The notes: generated by a model not told the origin, from the sequence alone. DNA of 64,000 nucleotides from Peteryoungia desertarenae (GCF_005860795.2 NZ_CP058350.1:408001-472000); one strand, 5' to 3'. Shown: positions 20,008-30,984, counted from the first letter of the stretch. Program-made: numbers and translations.

Positions 20008-20931
20008 ATGATTGATAATCGGGTCAAATTCCGCCACCTGCAGACATTTGTGGAGGTTGCGCGGCAGAAAAGCGTGATGAAGGCCGCAGATCTGCTTCAT
20101 GTCAGCCAGCCCGCCGTAACAAAGACAATCCGTGAGTTGGAAGACGTGCTGGGGGTTGCAGTATTTGAGCGAGATGGTCGAGGCATTCGGATCACGCGCT
20201 ATGGCGAGGCCTTTCTGAAGCATGCTGGAGCAGCGTTGACTTCGCTCCGCCAGGGGTTCGATTCAGTTTCACATGCCCTGCATGCCGAAGCGCCACCCAT
20301 CAGGATCGGCGCCTTGCCGACGGTGTCGACACGGATCATGCCACGCGCCATGACCATGTTCCTTCAGGAAGCCATTCCGGCCCGGATAAAGATCGTGACG
20401 GGCGAGAATTCGGTTTTGCTCGAGCAATTGCGGATCGGTGATCTGGATCTGGTCGTCGGTCGACTTGCTGCACCCGAGCAGATGACCGGCTTCTCATTTG
20501 AACACCTCTACTCGGAACAGGTCATTTTCTGTGTTCGGAAGGGGCATCCGCTTCTGGCCAAGCAACACCCGGTCTTTTCGGCGCTCGAACAATACCCGAT
20601 CCTAATGCCAACGCGGGCATCGATCATTCGCCCCTTCGTCGAGCGCTATCTGATTGCCAATGGCATCTCGTCCCTTCCCACCCAGATCGAAACCGTCTCG
20701 GATTCCTTTGGAAGAGCATTCGTGCGCAGTACTGACGCGATCTGGATCATCTCTGCAGGAGTGGTTGCAAGAGATATCGAGGACGGCACGATCGTGGCGC
20801 TGCCGATTGACACCAGCGAAACCAAGGGTCCTGTCGGACTGACAGTGAGGGCCGATTCAACACCTTCGATGCCACTCGCAGTGCTCATGGGCACCATCCG
20901 CGATGCCGCGAGACAGATCGCGGCATCTTGA
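20008..20931 (+). CDS. pcaQ: LysR-family activator PcaQ
   Basis: A 307-residue LysR regulator. The N-terminal helix-turn-helix reads VKFRHLQTFVEVARQKSVMKAADLLHVSQPAVTKTIRELE, and the effector domain begins around residue 92 (PPIRIGALPTVSTRIMP). Its divergent position from pcaDCHGB and the exact PcaQ box between them identify it as PcaQ, which in rhizobia activates the operon with beta-carboxymuconolactone/beta-ketoadipate-pathway intermediates as coinducer. It converges on pcaR with 8 bp between the two stops. Confidence 0.92.
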   Translation: MIDNRVKFRHLQTFVEVARQKSVMKAADLLHVSQPAVTKTIRELEDVLGVAVFERDGRGIRITRYGEAFLKHAGAALTSLRQGFDSVSHALHAEAPPIRIGALPTVSTRIMPRAMTMFLQEAIPARIKIVTGENSVLLEQLRIGDLDLVVGRLAAPEQMTGFSFEHLYSEQVIFCVRKGHPLLAKQHPVFSALEQYPILMPTRASIIRPFVERYLIANGISSLPTQIETVSDSFGRAFVRSTDAIWIISAGVVARDIEDGTIVALPIDTSETKGPVGLTVRADSTPSMPLAVLMGTIRDAARQIAAS

Positions 20932-20939
20932 TCGCGGCC

Positions 20940-21698
20940 TCACAACACGCTTTGCAACTGCAGTTGGATCTCACGCATCGGCGGCAAGCAGACGGCCGCA
21001 AGATCCTTGGCAGGCAGAACGGCAGCTGGAGCGCCCACATTGATGGCGGCCATGACGCGGCCTTTTCGTTCAAGGACGGGGAGTGCAATTGAGCATAGAC
21101 CGATTTCAAGCTCCTGATCTATCACCGCGAAACCCTGCCGGCGCACCGCTTCTATTTCGGCAACAAGCGATGGAATATCCGTTTTCGTGTAAGGCGTATT
21201 CGCCTTCAGGTCGGACGATTTCAGAATTTCCAGAATCTCGCTGCGGGACAAGACAGAAAGCAGAACCCTACCCATCGAGGAACTGTATGCAGGTAGACGA
21301 GAACCGGGCATCAGATTGATGGACATCACTCGGCGCTGGAAAGCCCGTGCAATGTAGACGATTTCACTGCCATCAAGGACCGACGCGGACGCACTTTGGC
21401 CGACACGTTCGCTCAATTGATCGAGATGTGGCTGCAACAATGAAGGCAAAGGGGTCGCCGATAGCCAAGCATGACCCAAACGCATGATCTTCGGTGTCAG
21501 CGAGAAAAACTTGCCGTCATAGTCCGCGTAACCAAGTTCCGAGAGCGTCAGCAGACAGCGCCTTGCCGTGGCCCTGTCGAGACCTGCAAGCTCTGCGGCG
21601 GCTGCAATTGAGAGACGCGGCCTTTCAGCGCTGAAGGCTTCGATGACCCGCAACCCCTTTGCAAATCCACCCATCAAATCGCGCTCACCGACAGCCAT
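20940..21698 (-). CDS. pcaR: IclR-family regulator PcaR
   Basis: A 252-residue IclR-type regulator. It has an N-terminal winged helix (LRVIEAFSAERPRLSIAAAAELAGLDRATARRCLLTLSELGYA) and a C-terminal GAF-like effector domain (RLPAYSSSMGRVLLSVLS, VIDQELEIGLCSIALPVLE). PcaR of pseudomonads responds to beta-ketoadipate and activates pcaIJF, and the divergent position here is the same. The operator palindrome lies 12 bp upstream of its start, so autoregulation is likely. Confidence 0.92.
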   Translation of the reverse strand: MAVGERDLMGGFAKGLRVIEAFSAERPRLSIAAAAELAGLDRATARRCLLTLSELGYADYDGKFFSLTPKIMRLGHAWLSATPLPSLLQPHLDQLSERVGQSASASVLDGSEIVYIARAFQRRVMSINLMPGSRLPAYSSSMGRVLLSVLSRSEILEILKSSDLKANTPYTKTDIPSLVAEIEAVRRQGFAVIDQELEIGLCSIALPVLERKGRVMAAINVGAPAAVLPAKDLAAVCLPPMREIQLQLQSVL

Positions 21699-21709
21699 TT
21701 CCTACTCCA

Positions 21710-21741
21710 TTTGTTCGATTATCGAACAAATATCGAATAAC
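21710..21741 (+). promoter_or_regulatory. PcaR operator: palindrome plus a third direct repeat
   Basis: TTTGTTCGAT (21710-21719) and ATCGAACAAA (21721-21730) form a perfect 10-bp inverted repeat around one base. ATCGAATAAC (21732-21741) then repeats the right arm with 8 of 10 matches. The GTTCGATxATCG core matches the PcaR/PobR-type operator of pseudomonads. The palindrome-plus-direct-repeat layout recalls PcaU/PobR operators of Acinetobacter. It lies between pcaR and pcaI. Confidence 0.8.
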
Positions 21742-21829
21742 GCACAATTCCCTTGATGTCCACGCCTTGTCCGACGTATTTCGTTGAACGAGGCCGGCTT
21801 GACCGCGCCTGGAGGAAACGGGAGTTCCC

Positions 21830-22548
<719 letters not shown>

Positions 22549-22552
<4 letters not shown>

Positions 22553-23250
22553 CCGACGCTGCTGCAATCGACACCCGCGAAGACATCAAGCTCTCCAACG
22601 CCCAGATCGCCTGGCGCGCCGCCCAGGACATCGAAGACGGCACCTATGTGAACCTCGGCATAGGCTTCCCGGAAATGGTCGCCAAATTCCAGCCGGAAGG
22701 TCGTCAGGCGATCTTCCACACCGAAAACGGCGTGCTGAATTTCGGTGAAGCGCCAGCCGCCGGCGAAGAGGACTGGGACCTGATCAATGCCGGCAAGAAG
22801 GCGATCACTTTGAAGCCGGGTGCGGCTTTCTTCCACCATGCCGACAGCTTTGCCATGGTCCGCGGCGGCCATCTCGATGTCGCCATCCTCGGTGCCTACC
22901 AGGTGGCCGAAAACGGTGACCTCGCCAACTGGCGCGTCGGCTCCAAGGGCGTTCCGGCCGTCGGCGGCGCCATGGACCTCGTGCATGGCGCAAAACAGGT
23001 CGTGGTCATCACCGAACACGTCACCAAGGACGGCAAACCGAAGCTCGTTGAGCGCTGCTCGTTCCCGCTGACCGGCGTCGGCTGCATCACGCGCGTTTAT
23101 ACGAGCCATGCCGTGATCGACATTGTCGACGGCAAGTTCGTCGTGCGCGAGAAGCTCGCCGCCATGACCATGGACGAGCTGCAGGCCATGACCGGCGCCA
23201 AGCTGCATACCGACGGTCCGGTCGCCGACCTCGTCGTGCCCGCGCTGTAA
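22549..23250 (+). CDS. pcaJ: 3-oxoadipate CoA-transferase subunit B
   Basis: A 233-residue beta subunit carrying the catalytic glutamate in the conserved HTENGVLNFG motif, which forms the glutamyl-CoA thioester. Other family features are GTYVNLGIGFPEMVAKF and HHADSFAMVRGGHLDVAILGAYQV. It is coupled to pcaI by an ATGA overlap and followed 12 bp later by pcaF. Together the pair makes 3-oxoadipyl-CoA. Confidence 0.96.
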
Positions 23251-23262
23251 GGAGTACAAGTC

Positions 23263-24468
23263 ATGACCGAAGCCTTTATCTTCGATTACATCCGCACGCC
23301 TATCGGCCGTTTCGGCGGCTCGCTATCCTCCGTCCGTGCCGATGATCTCGGCGCCGTGCCGCTGAAGGCCCTGATGGAGCGCCATGCCGGCATCGACTGG
23401 GAAGCCGTCGAGGACGTCATCTACGGCTGCGCCAACCAGGCGGGCGAAGACAACCGCAATGTTGCCCGCATGTCAGCGCTTCTGGCGGGTCTCCCCGTCT
23501 CCGTCACCGGGACCACGATCAACCGCCTCTGCGGCTCCGGCATGGATGCGGTCATCACGGCTGCCCGCGCCATCAAGGCGGGCGAGGCCGAGCTGATGAT
23601 CGCCGGTGGTGTCGAAAGCATGAGCCGCGCGCCCTTCGTCATGCCCAAGGCTGAAACGGCCTTCTCCCGCAATGCCGAGATCTACGACACCACCATCGGC
23701 TGGCGCTTCGTCAACCCGCTGATGAAGAAGCAATACGGCGTCGATTCCATGCCGGAGACCGGCGACAATGTCGCGATCGATTTCAAGGTTTCCCGCGAGG
23801 ACCAGGACGCCTTCGCCGTGCGCAGCCAGACCAAGGCGGCGGAAGCTCAAGCCAATGGGCGGCTGGCGAAGGAAATCGTTGCTGTCACCGTGCCGCAGCG
23901 CAAGGGTGACCCCGTGATCGTCGACCGTGACGAGCATCCGCGCGCAACCTCGGTCGAGGCGCTCGCCAAGCTGAAGCCAGTCAACAAGGTGGAAGGCGCC
24001 ACCGTCACCGCCGGCAATGCCTCCGGCGTCAATGATGGTGCCGCCGCCCTGATCATCGCTTCGGAAGCGGCCGTGAAGAAATACGGCCTTAGCCCGATCG
24101 CCCGCATCCTGGGTGGCGCAACCGCAGGCGTTCCGCCGCGCATCATGGGCTTCGGCCCGGCCCCAGCCTCGAAGAAACTGCTCGCCCGCCTCGGCCTGAC
24201 GCAACAGCAGATCGACGTGATCGAGCTGAACGAAGCCTTTGCGAGCCAGGGCATCGCAACGCTCCGCGATCTCGGCATCGCCGACGACGACCCGCGCGTC
24301 AACCGCAACGGTGGCGCGATCGCGCTTGGCCATCCGCTCGGCATGTCGGGCGCCCGCATCGCCGGAACGGCAGCCCTAGAACTGAGGGAAACAGGCGGAC
24401 GCTACGCGCTCTCCACCATGTGCATCGGCGTCGGTCAGGGCATCGCGATTGCCCTGGAACGGGTTTGA
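23263..24468 (+). CDS. pcaF: Beta-ketoadipyl-CoA thiolase
   Basis: A 401-residue thiolase that cleaves 3-oxoadipyl-CoA to succinyl-CoA and acetyl-CoA, the last step of the pathway. The nucleophilic cysteine is C90 in TINRLCGSGMDAV. The C-terminal signatures are NRNGGAIALGHPLGMSGARI and STMCIGVGQGIA, with the active-site histidine and second cysteine. The ATG follows AAGGAG. It is the last gene of pcaIJF and ends at a strong terminator. Confidence 0.96.
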   Translation: MTEAFIFDYIRTPIGRFGGSLSSVRADDLGAVPLKALMERHAGIDWEAVEDVIYGCANQAGEDNRNVARMSALLAGLPVSVTGTTINRLCGSGMDAVITAARAIKAGEAELMIAGGVESMSRAPFVMPKAETAFSRNAEIYDTTIGWRFVNPLMKKQYGVDSMPETGDNVAIDFKVSREDQDAFAVRSQTKAAEAQANGRLAKEIVAVTVPQRKGDPVIVDRDEHPRATSVEALAKLKPVNKVEGATVTAGNASGVNDGAAALIIASEAAVKKYGLSPIARILGGATAGVPPRIMGFGPAPASKKLLARLGLTQQQIDVIELNEAFASQGIATLRDLGIADDDPRVNRNGGAIALGHPLGMSGARIAGTAALELRETGGRYALSTMCIGVGQGIAIALERV

Positions 24469-24480
24469 TATCGGATTGAA

Positions 24481-24503
24481 GGCGCCCCATGCGGGCGCCT
24501 TTT
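24481..24503 (+). terminator. Terminator after pcaF
   Basis: GGCGCCC (24481-24487) pairs with GGGCGCC (24493-24499) around a 5-nt loop, followed by TTTT. The outer ATTGAA and TTCAAT extend the symmetry, so it could also terminate the convergent DUF922 gene whose stop codon lies at 24508. Confidence 0.85.
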
Positions 24504-24507
24504 CAAT

Positions 24508-25137
24508 TCAGGGATTGAGGAAGGCGAGGATCAGCTGGTGCACAGCACCGCCCGGTGACATCTCGACCTGATCGTATTCGCTGTGACGCGCCACATGCGC
24601 ATCCGAAATCGGCTTCAGCTGCGCCTGAAGTGCCGCGCGCACTTTCTTGCAGCCCGGATCGTTTTCGTCCCTCAGACCAATCGACACGTCCTGGATCTGT
24701 TGGGTCAAGTCCTTCATGAACTGCCCGTGCAGCTTTTCGTGGGTGACGATGCCCTCATAGAAGGCCTGCCATTTTGCCGCCACATCGGGAGAAAGCCTCT
24801 CGACCGGCTTCGGCAGCGTGTAGGTGATGATGAGCTTCGGCTTTGCGGATGCGAGGACGCAGGCCTGCCCCTGCTGCTGATAGTCGCGCTGCCAGGTGAG
24901 CTTGAACGTCGTATGGGCGATGACTCGACCAAGGCTCAGTTTCGGGCCGCGCTCGCCGATCGACTGGTAGAGCTCCATCGGTGACGTGCCATTGACCCTG
25001 TAATGTTCGATTTTTTCAATCGGCTCCCATGACTGCGCGAATGCTGGGGCTGCCACGGTCATCAACCCACCTAGCAGCATGGCTATACGCAAACGACTCA
25101 AGACCGGTGCTCCCTTCTGATGTTTTGCCGTGTTCAT
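24508..25137 (-). CDS. Secreted DUF922-type putative zinc protease
   Basis: A 209-residue protein with a positively charged N-terminus, a hydrophobic helix and an AFA cleavage site (mature start QSWEPIEK), so probably exported. The domain matches DUF922, with the zinc-protease motif HEKLH (H133, E134, H137), family text YTLPKPVERLSPDVAAKW and a cysteine pair (around 93 and 203). Its ATG overlaps the hutC stop as ATGA, so it is cotranslated with the histidine-utilisation repressor although no functional link is known. The substrate is unknown. Confidence 0.8.
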   Translation of the reverse strand: MNTAKHQKGAPVLSRLRIAMLLGGLMTVAAPAFAQSWEPIEKIEHYRVNGTSPMELYQSIGERGPKLSLGRVIAHTTFKLTWQRDYQQQGQACVLASAKPKLIITYTLPKPVERLSPDVAAKWQAFYEGIVTHEKLHGQFMKDLTQQIQDVSIGLRDENDPGCKKVRAALQAQLKPISDAHVARHSEYDQVEMSPGGAVHQLILAFLNP

Positions 25138-25862
25138 TGGGGGACTGGCGCAAATCGGGCAACAAGGGCATGCCGATCACCGGGATAAGTGAAACGAACA
25201 TATGTAACAGCACCCGAATGGCTCCAAGTCCGTCGTTCGACCACAAGACATGCTTCGTTGCGGGCAATTTCAAGACAGCGCGCCACGTCCACCGATGCCC
25301 CGGTTGCAAAGATGCGATGCTCGGCGGCACTCCACGGGATTACTTTCAACAACCATGCTCCAGGCGACAATTGGGAGAAATCAGGTTTTGCCGCGGCAGG
25401 CACGGTCTTCAGATTGATGAGACGCTGTTCAAGGCAGAACGGACGCATAGCGGCACGATGCAGACAGGATACTTCAGCTAACTGATCACCCGGCGACACA
25501 TCAAGTTTTGCCAGATCACCCTCTATCGCCCGACGGACGGAGAAACTCCCTATTTCATAAGCATATTCAAGCCCAAGCGCGCGAACCTCGGTCTCGATAT
25601 CGTGAATTTCCAGAACAGCCGACTGGCTTCTCGGCTGGCTGACGAAACTGCCTGACTTTTTCCGACGCTCGATAAGCCCCGCCTTGGCAAGCTGGGTCAT
25701 CACCTTGTTGACCGTCATGCGCGAGCAACCATAGTGCTCGGCAAGGTCAAGTTCAAACGGCATGCGATGGCCAGGTGGCCAATCACCGGACGTGATCTTC
25801 TGCTCTATCTCACTCAAAATTCTCTGGTGAAGCGTCGCGTCGCTCGTCTTGCCAATGGTCAC
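25134..25862 (-). CDS. hutC: Histidine utilisation repressor HutC (GntR family)
   Basis: About 242 residues. It has an N-terminal GntR winged helix (LHQRILSEIEQKITSGDWPPGHRMPFELDLAEHYGCSRMTVNKVMTQLAKAGLIERRKKSGSFV) and a C-terminal UTRA ligand domain that senses urocanate. I chose the GTG at 25862, preceded by GGAAGG at 6 nt. The frame is open to a TTG at 25931, which would overlap hutF, but the extra 23 residues do not look like the family. It follows hutF on the same strand. Its probable operator is at 27333-27356. Confidence 0.9.
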   Translation of the reverse strand: MTIGKTSDATLHQRILSEIEQKITSGDWPPGHRMPFELDLAEHYGCSRMTVNKVMTQLAKAGLIERRKKSGSFVSQPRSQSAVLEIHDIETEVRALGLEYAYEIGSFSVRRAIEGDLAKLDVSPGDQLAEVSCLHRAAMRPFCLEQRLINLKTVPAAAKPDFSQLSPGAWLLKVIPWSAAEHRIFATGASVDVARCLEIARNEACLVVERRTWSHSGAVTYVRFTYPGDRHALVARFAPVPQ

Positions 25863-25927
25863 GTAGATCCTTCCATTTCCGACACTCCCTGCCTTTAGCC
25901 CACGGCCAGAACGGGGAAAAGTGACTT

Positions 25928-27283
25928 TCAATGACCATGCTGCCCCATCAGATCAATCATCGCGGCATGGAAGCGTCGCTGGATTTCATCACGTTTGACA
26001 TGGCGACTATCATGAACAAGGCGGGTCGCGCGAATCCAGACATCTGAAATCCGGATACCGTCGGCGAACAACCAATGATCAAGGATCTGAGCTGGCGGCA
26101 ACCAGGGAACCTCTGAAAGGTCGAGGCTGATCAGGTTGGCCGGTGCACCGGCTGCAATTCCGCTCTCAGTCCCAAGGGCATATGAACCGCCCCTAAGCGC
26201 GTGTTGATAAAGTGCCAAGCCGGTAGACCCACCTGGAGGTGCAATGATGTTTCTGGAGCGAAGTCCTAGCCGCTGCGCGTATTCCAGCATTCGGAGTTCT
26301 TCATGAACCGAAATGAGGACATTGGAGTCGGTTCCGATCCCAAAACATCCGCCCTGCTCTGTGAAACTCGGTCCCGAAAAGATGCCGTCACCGAGATTTG
26401 CTTCAGTGATCGGACAAAGCCCCGCAATCGCACCGCTCGCTGCCAGCCTTTGCACTTCGTTTTCCGAGAGATGGGTGGAATGAATAAGGCACCAGCTTTG
26501 ATCAACGGGAGCGTTGTCGAGAAGCCATTCAACAGGTCGTGCGCCCAACCAGGCCAGACAATCTTCAACCTCCTTCGTCTGCTCGGCTGCATGGATGTGG
26601 AATGGCCCACCTTTCTTGAAGTGCAGGAGTTTCGATAACTCGTCGGGGGTGACCGCCCGCAAACTGTGGGGAGCCAAACCCAACACTCCGCCGGGCAAGC
26701 CGGCAACAAGGATCTCTGTTTTCTCCATGAGTGCGGCAAATCCATCCAGATCATGGATGAACCGCCGCTGACCTTCCGCCGGAGCCTGACCGCCAAAATT
26801 CGAATGGGCGTAGAAAACCGGCAGGAGGGTGAGTTCAATCCCGGCTTCCATGCTTGCTGCTGCAATCCGTTCGCTCATTTCAGCAGGGTTGGCGTAGGGT
26901 CGACCATCTTGGTCGTGGTGAAGATAGTGGAATTCCCCAACCCGAGAGAATCCGGCTTCCAGCATCTCCATGTAAAGCTGGGCTGCGACCGCTTCGACAT
27001 GGTCGGGGGTCATCGAAAGCGCAAAGCGATACATGACCGTGCGCCAGCTCCAGAAATTGTCGGTACCTGGGCCTCTTGTTTCCGCAAGACCTGCCATCGC
27101 GCGCTGGAAAGCGTGACTGTGAACATTCGACATGGCTGGCAGCAAGACAGAGACAGAAATGTCATTCGCTTCCCGCTGGGCACTGGGGATGACCGCCGCG
27201 ATCGTCGATCCATCAAGGACAACGCGGACATTGCTGACCAGTCCGCCGGAGAGCAAAGCGAACTCAGCGTGAATTGCCGTCAT
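25928..27283 (-). CDS. hutF: Formimidoylglutamate deiminase
   Basis: A 451-residue amidohydrolase that hydrolyses N-formimidoyl-L-glutamate to N-formylglutamate and ammonia. The zinc site is visible as [13 protein letters not shown] (HxH) near residue 55, with later [14 protein letters not shown] and the aspartate in FGIGTDSN. The presence of HutF with HutG means this organism uses the five-step histidine pathway with no formamide release. It is divergent from hutI, with a shared 110-bp control region. Confidence 0.94.
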   Translation of the reverse strand: MTAIHAEFALLSGGLVSNVRVVLDGSTIAAVIPSAQREANDISVSVLLPAMSNVHSHAFQRAMAGLAETRGPGTDNFWSWRTVMYRFALSMTPDHVEAVAAQLYMEMLEAGFSRVGEFHYLHHDQDGRPYANPAEMSERIAAASMEAGIELTLLPVFYAHSNFGGQAPAEGQRRFIHDLDGFAALMEKTEILVAGLPGGVLGLAPHSLRAVTPDELSKLLHFKKGGPFHIHAAEQTKEVEDCLAWLGARPVEWLLDNAPVDQSWCLIHSTHLSENEVQRLAASGAIAGLCPITEANLGDGIFSGPSFTEQGGCFGIGTDSNVLISVHEELRMLEYAQRLGLRSRNIIAPPGGSTGLALYQHALRGGSYALGTESGIAAGAPANLISLDLSEVPWLPPAQILDHWLFADGIRISDVWIRATRLVHDSRHVKRDEIQRRFHAAMIDLMGQHGH

Positions 27284-27332
27284 TTAAACTGCCTCCGGGT
27301 AAATGGCCGCAACATTTACATCTTGCGGCACC

Positions 27333-27356
27333 GATAATAAGTATATACATATTATC
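27333..27356. promoter_or_regulatory. HutC operator in the hutF-hutI divergent region
   Basis: A 24-bp palindrome with a perfect central GTATATAC (27341-27348) and arms GATAATA/TATTATC, interrupted by one mismatched pair (27340/27349). HutC-family operators have a GTATxTAC-type core, and the site lies midway between the hutF and hutI starts. It is the obvious binding site for the repressor encoded at 25134-25862. Confidence 0.75.
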
Positions 27357-27393
27357 ACATCCCATCGAAATCACAAGGCGTAGGAACGCAGCT

Positions 27394-28638
27394 ATGACAG
27401 TTCTGAGGCGGATCTGGACCAATGCTCGGCTGGCAACGGTGAGCGCTAAAGACGAAGGCTTGGGGATCATCGAAAACGGTGCGATCGCCAGCGAAGCTGG
27501 ACGGATTGTTTACGTTGGTCGATCAGCCGAGATGCCGTCGGCGCTCAGGTCCCAGGCCGAACAGATTGATTGCGAGGGTCGGTGGATCACTCCCGGATTG
27601 GTCGATTGCCACACACATCTTGTCTATGCGGGCAACCGCGCCAAAGAATTCGAACTGCGCCTGAATGGGGCAAGCTACGAGGAGATCGCCCAGAATGGCG
27701 GCGGAATCGTCTCGTCAGTCAACCAAGTGCGCGCTGCAAGCGAACTGGATCTTGTTAACCAGAGCCTTCCACGACTTGATGCACTTATCTCGGAGGGCGT
27801 AACCACAGTCGAGATAAAGTCTGGCTACGGCCTGACAAACGAAGATGAAGCCAAGATGTTGCGAGCGGCACGGCAAATCAGCCGCCGACGGGCAGTAACA
27901 GTCCGAACCAGCTATCTCGGAGCCCATACGGCGCCAGCAATCTATAGGGGCCGCAATCGCCAGTTCGTAGAGGATGTGGTCTTGCCCGGGCTGCTCAGCG
28001 CCCATGCACAGGGCTTGGTCGATGCTGTCGACGGCTTTTGCGAGGGAATCGCCTTTTCACCGGACGAAATCAGACTGGTGTTTGCGGAAGCAAAGCGACT
28101 TGGCTTACCGGTCAAACTGCATGCCGACCAGCTTTCCAATCTGCAAGGGGCAGCTCTCGCTGCTGAGTTTGGTGCCCTCTCCGCCGACCATCTGGAATAC
28201 ACGGATGAAGCTGGTGTGATCGCCATGGCAAATCATGGCACGGTCGCTGTCCTATTGCCTGGAGCTTTTTACTTCCTTCGGGAAACCCGCAAGCCACCAG
28301 TCGAGCTCTTTCGCCGCCATGGTGTCGCGATGGCGCTGGCTTCGGACAGCAATCCCGGAACATCTCCGCTAACATCACTGCTACTCACGATGAACATGGG
28401 AGCCACCCTGTTCGGGTTGACCATTGAGGAGTGCTTGGCGGGCGTAACCCGCGAAGCCGCAAAAGCACTAGGAATGCAAAACCAGATCGGGAGCCTTGAA
28501 GTCGGCAAGCGCGCCGATTTCGCGATCTGGAATATCGAAGCGCCTTCAGAACTCGTCTACCGGATTGGTTTCAATCCGCTGCATCGTCGTGTTTGGAACG
28601 GCGAAATGACACGCATGTCGGGAGGAGAAAGAGCATGA
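27394..28638 (+). CDS. hutI: Imidazolonepropionase
   Basis: A 414-residue amidohydrolase that opens imidazolone-5-propionate to N-formimidoylglutamate. Metal and active-site segments are [40 protein letters not shown] and [12 protein letters not shown]. The ATG at 27394 follows AGGAACGCA. A longer frame to 27274 runs through the operator region and is not used. It overlaps hutH by ATGA. Its codon usage is noticeably less GC-ending than that of hutH immediately downstream. Confidence 0.95.
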   Translation: MTVLRRIWTNARLATVSAKDEGLGIIENGAIASEAGRIVYVGRSAEMPSALRSQAEQIDCEGRWITPGLVDCHTHLVYAGNRAKEFELRLNGASYEEIAQNGGGIVSSVNQVRAASELDLVNQSLPRLDALISEGVTTVEIKSGYGLTNEDEAKMLRAARQISRRRAVTVRTSYLGAHTAPAIYRGRNRQFVEDVVLPGLLSAHAQGLVDAVDGFCEGIAFSPDEIRLVFAEAKRLGLPVKLHADQLSNLQGAALAAEFGALSADHLEYTDEAGVIAMANHGTVAVLLPGAFYFLRETRKPPVELFRRHGVAMALASDSNPGTSPLTSLLLTMNMGATLFGLTIEECLAGVTREAAKALGMQNQIGSLEVGKRADFAIWNIEAPSELVYRIGFNPLHRRVWNGEMTRMSGGERA

Positions 28639-30170
28639 CACTGACACTTCATCCAGGCAGCGTCACCCTAGCCGATCTGGCCCGCATCTACTGGAGCGGC
28701 GAAAGCGCCGTGCTCGACTGCAGCTTCGATGCCGGCATCGAGAAGGCTGCCGCCCGGATCGCGGCTATCGCCTCCGGCAACAAACCGGTCTACGGCATCA
28801 ATACCGGCTTCGGCAAATTGGCCTCGATCAAGATCGATGCGGCGGATACGGCAACCCTGCAGCGTAATCTGATCCTCTCGCATTGCTGCGGCGTGGGTCA
28901 GCCGCTGGCGGACAATATCGTGCGCCTGATCATGGCGCTGAAGCTGATCTCGCTCGGTCGCGGCGCCTCCGGCGTCAGGCTCGAACTGGTTCGCCTGATC
29001 GAGGGCATGCTGGACAAGGGCGTCACTCCACTCATTCCGGAAAAGGGCTCCGTCGGCGCCTCCGGTGATCTTGCACCGCTCGCGCATATGGCCGCTGTGA
29101 TGATGGGCGAGGCGGAAGCCTTCTATCAGGGCGAACGGCTTTCCGGCGCCGAGGCGCTGAAGCGGGCGGGGCTGACACCCGTCGTGCTGGCGGCCAAGGA
29201 AGGTCTGGCGCTGATCAACGGCACGCAGGCCTCCACCGCGCTGGCACTGGCCGGCCTGTTCCGCGCCCATCGTGCCGCACAGGCGGCGCTCATTACCGGC
29301 GCGCTCTCGACCGACGCCGCGATGGGCTCGTCGGCGCCCTTCACCGCTGACATTCACACGCTCAGGGGCCACAAGGGCCAGATCGATACGGCGGCGGCCT
29401 TGCGCGGCCTGCTTTCCGGCTCCGTCATCCGGGAAAGCCATCTGGAAGGCGACGAGCGGGTACAGGATCCCTATTGCATCCGCTGCCAGCCGCAGGTCGA
29501 CGGCGCCTGCCTCGACCTGTTGCGTATGGCAGGGCGCACGCTCGAAATCGAAGCGAACGCCGTCACCGACAATCCGCTCGTGCTGTCCGATATGAGTGTT
29601 GTCTCAGGCGGCAATTTCCACGCTGAGCCGGTAGCTTTTGCCGCCGACCAGATCGCGATTACCGTTTGCGAAATCGGCGCGATCGCACAACGGCGCATCG
29701 CGTTGCTGGTCGATCCGGCCCTGTCCTATGGGCTACCGGCCTTCCTCGCCAAGAAGCCGGGGCTCAACTCCGGCCTGATGATCGCGGAGGTGACGTCGGC
29801 TGCGCTGATGAGCGAAAACAAGCAGATGGCGCATCCGGCCTCGGTCGATTCGACCCCGACCTCGGCCAATCAGGAAGATCATGTTTCGATGGCCTGCCAT
29901 GGCGCGCGGCGCCTGCTGCAGATGACGGACAACCTCTTCTCGATCATCGGCATCGAAGCTTTGACGGCCGCCCAGGGCGTCGAATTCCGCGCGCCCCTGA
30001 CAACGAGCCCGGAACTGCGAAACGTGATCTCCACCCTGCGTGCCCACGTCGCCACCCTGGAGGAGGACCGCTACATGGCGCCCGATCTGGAAGCCGCTGG
30101 TCGCCTGGTTGCGGATGGCACACTGATTTCGGCGGTCTCCGCCAGCCTGTTGCCGGGCCTGGAGGGTTGA
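28635..30170 (+). CDS. hutH: Histidine ammonia-lyase
   Basis: A 511-residue lyase that deaminates L-histidine to urocanate. The prosthetic MIO group forms from A142-S143-G144 in [15 protein letters not shown]. The active-site tyrosine region [13 protein letters not shown] and the segment [22 protein letters not shown] are typical. The ATG at 28635 sits in the hutI stop (ATGA) and follows GGAGGAGAAAGA. It begins a run of genes (hutH, hutG, hutU) with strongly GC-ending codons. Confidence 0.97.
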   Translation: MTLTLHPGSVTLADLARIYWSGESAVLDCSFDAGIEKAAARIAAIASGNKPVYGINTGFGKLASIKIDAADTATLQRNLILSHCCGVGQPLADNIVRLIMALKLISLGRGASGVRLELVRLIEGMLDKGVTPLIPEKGSVGASGDLAPLAHMAAVMMGEAEAFYQGERLSGAEALKRAGLTPVVLAAKEGLALINGTQASTALALAGLFRAHRAAQAALITGALSTDAAMGSSAPFTADIHTLRGHKGQIDTAAALRGLLSGSVIRESHLEGDERVQDPYCIRCQPQVDGACLDLLRMAGRTLEIEANAVTDNPLVLSDMSVVSGGNFHAEPVAFAADQIAITVCEIGAIAQRRIALLVDPALSYGLPAFLAKKPGLNSGLMIAEVTSAALMSENKQMAHPASVDSTPTSANQEDHVSMACHGARRLLQMTDNLFSIIGIEALTAAQGVEFRAPLTTSPELRNVISTLRAHVATLEEDRYMAPDLEAAGRLVADGTLISAVSASLLPGLEG

Positions 30171-30171
30171 G

Positions 30172-30972
30172 ATGGCCGTCTTTGAAGTCAAGCAAGGCAC
30201 CTCCCCCGTTATTGTCGCCTTTCCACATACGGGCACGGACGTGCCGCCCGCGATCTGGGATCGCCTCAATGATAACGGCAAGCTGCTGGCTGACACCGAC
30301 TGGCACATCCATGAGCTCTACGCTGGATTGTTGCCGGACGCGACGACGGTCCGGGCGACCTTCCATCGCTACGTGATCGACGCGAACCGCGATCCCGCAG
30401 GGGTGAGCCTCTATCCCGGGCAGAACACGACCGGCCTTGTGCCGGAAACGGATTTCGACGGCGTCGCCATCTGGAAAAGCGGCGAGGAGCCGACCGAGGA
30501 CGATATTGCCGATCGGCTGGCAGGCTTCCACGGGCCCTATCATGCGGCGCTAAAAGCCGAGATCGAGCGCGTGAAGGCGATGCATGGCGTGGCGGTGCTT
30601 TACGACTGCCATTCGATCCGCTCGCTGATCCCCTTTCTTTTCGAAGGCCCCCTGCAGGACTTCAACATCGGCACGGACATGGGCCGCACCTGCGATGCCA
30701 GGATCGAGACAACTGTCGCCGAGATCGCCGGTCGGGCCGCAGGATACACGTCGGTGGTCAATGGCCGCTTCAAGGGCGGCTGGACGACCCGGCATTACGG
30801 ACAGCCGGATACAGGCGTGCACGCCATTCAGATGGAACTGGCGCAGATCAGCCATCTGGCCACCGAAGCACCGCCTTTCGCCTATGACGCCGCAAAGGCC
30901 GAGGCGCTGCGACGGCATCTCAAGAACATTCTGACATCAATCGAAGCCATCGCGCTCGAACTGAAACGCTGA
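30172..30972 (+). CDS. hutG: N-formylglutamate deformylase
   Basis: A 266-residue zinc-dependent amidohydrolase that converts N-formyl-L-glutamate to glutamate and formate, the last Hut step. Family features are VIVAFPHTGTDVPP (metal ligand histidine), DTDWHIHELYAGL, RYVIDANRDPAGVSLYPGQN and YDCHSIRS. It begins 1 bp after the hutH stop. It pairs logically with HutF on the opposite strand. Confidence 0.95.
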   Translation: MAVFEVKQGTSPVIVAFPHTGTDVPPAIWDRLNDNGKLLADTDWHIHELYAGLLPDATTVRATFHRYVIDANRDPAGVSLYPGQNTTGLVPETDFDGVAIWKSGEEPTEDDIADRLAGFHGPYHAALKAEIERVKAMHGVAVLYDCHSIRSLIPFLFEGPLQDFNIGTDMGRTCDARIETTVAEIAGRAAGYTSVVNGRFKGGWTTRHYGQPDTGVHAIQMELAQISHLATEAPPFAYDAAKAEALRRHLKNILTSIEAIALELKR

Positions 30973-30984
30973 GGAGCGAGGACC

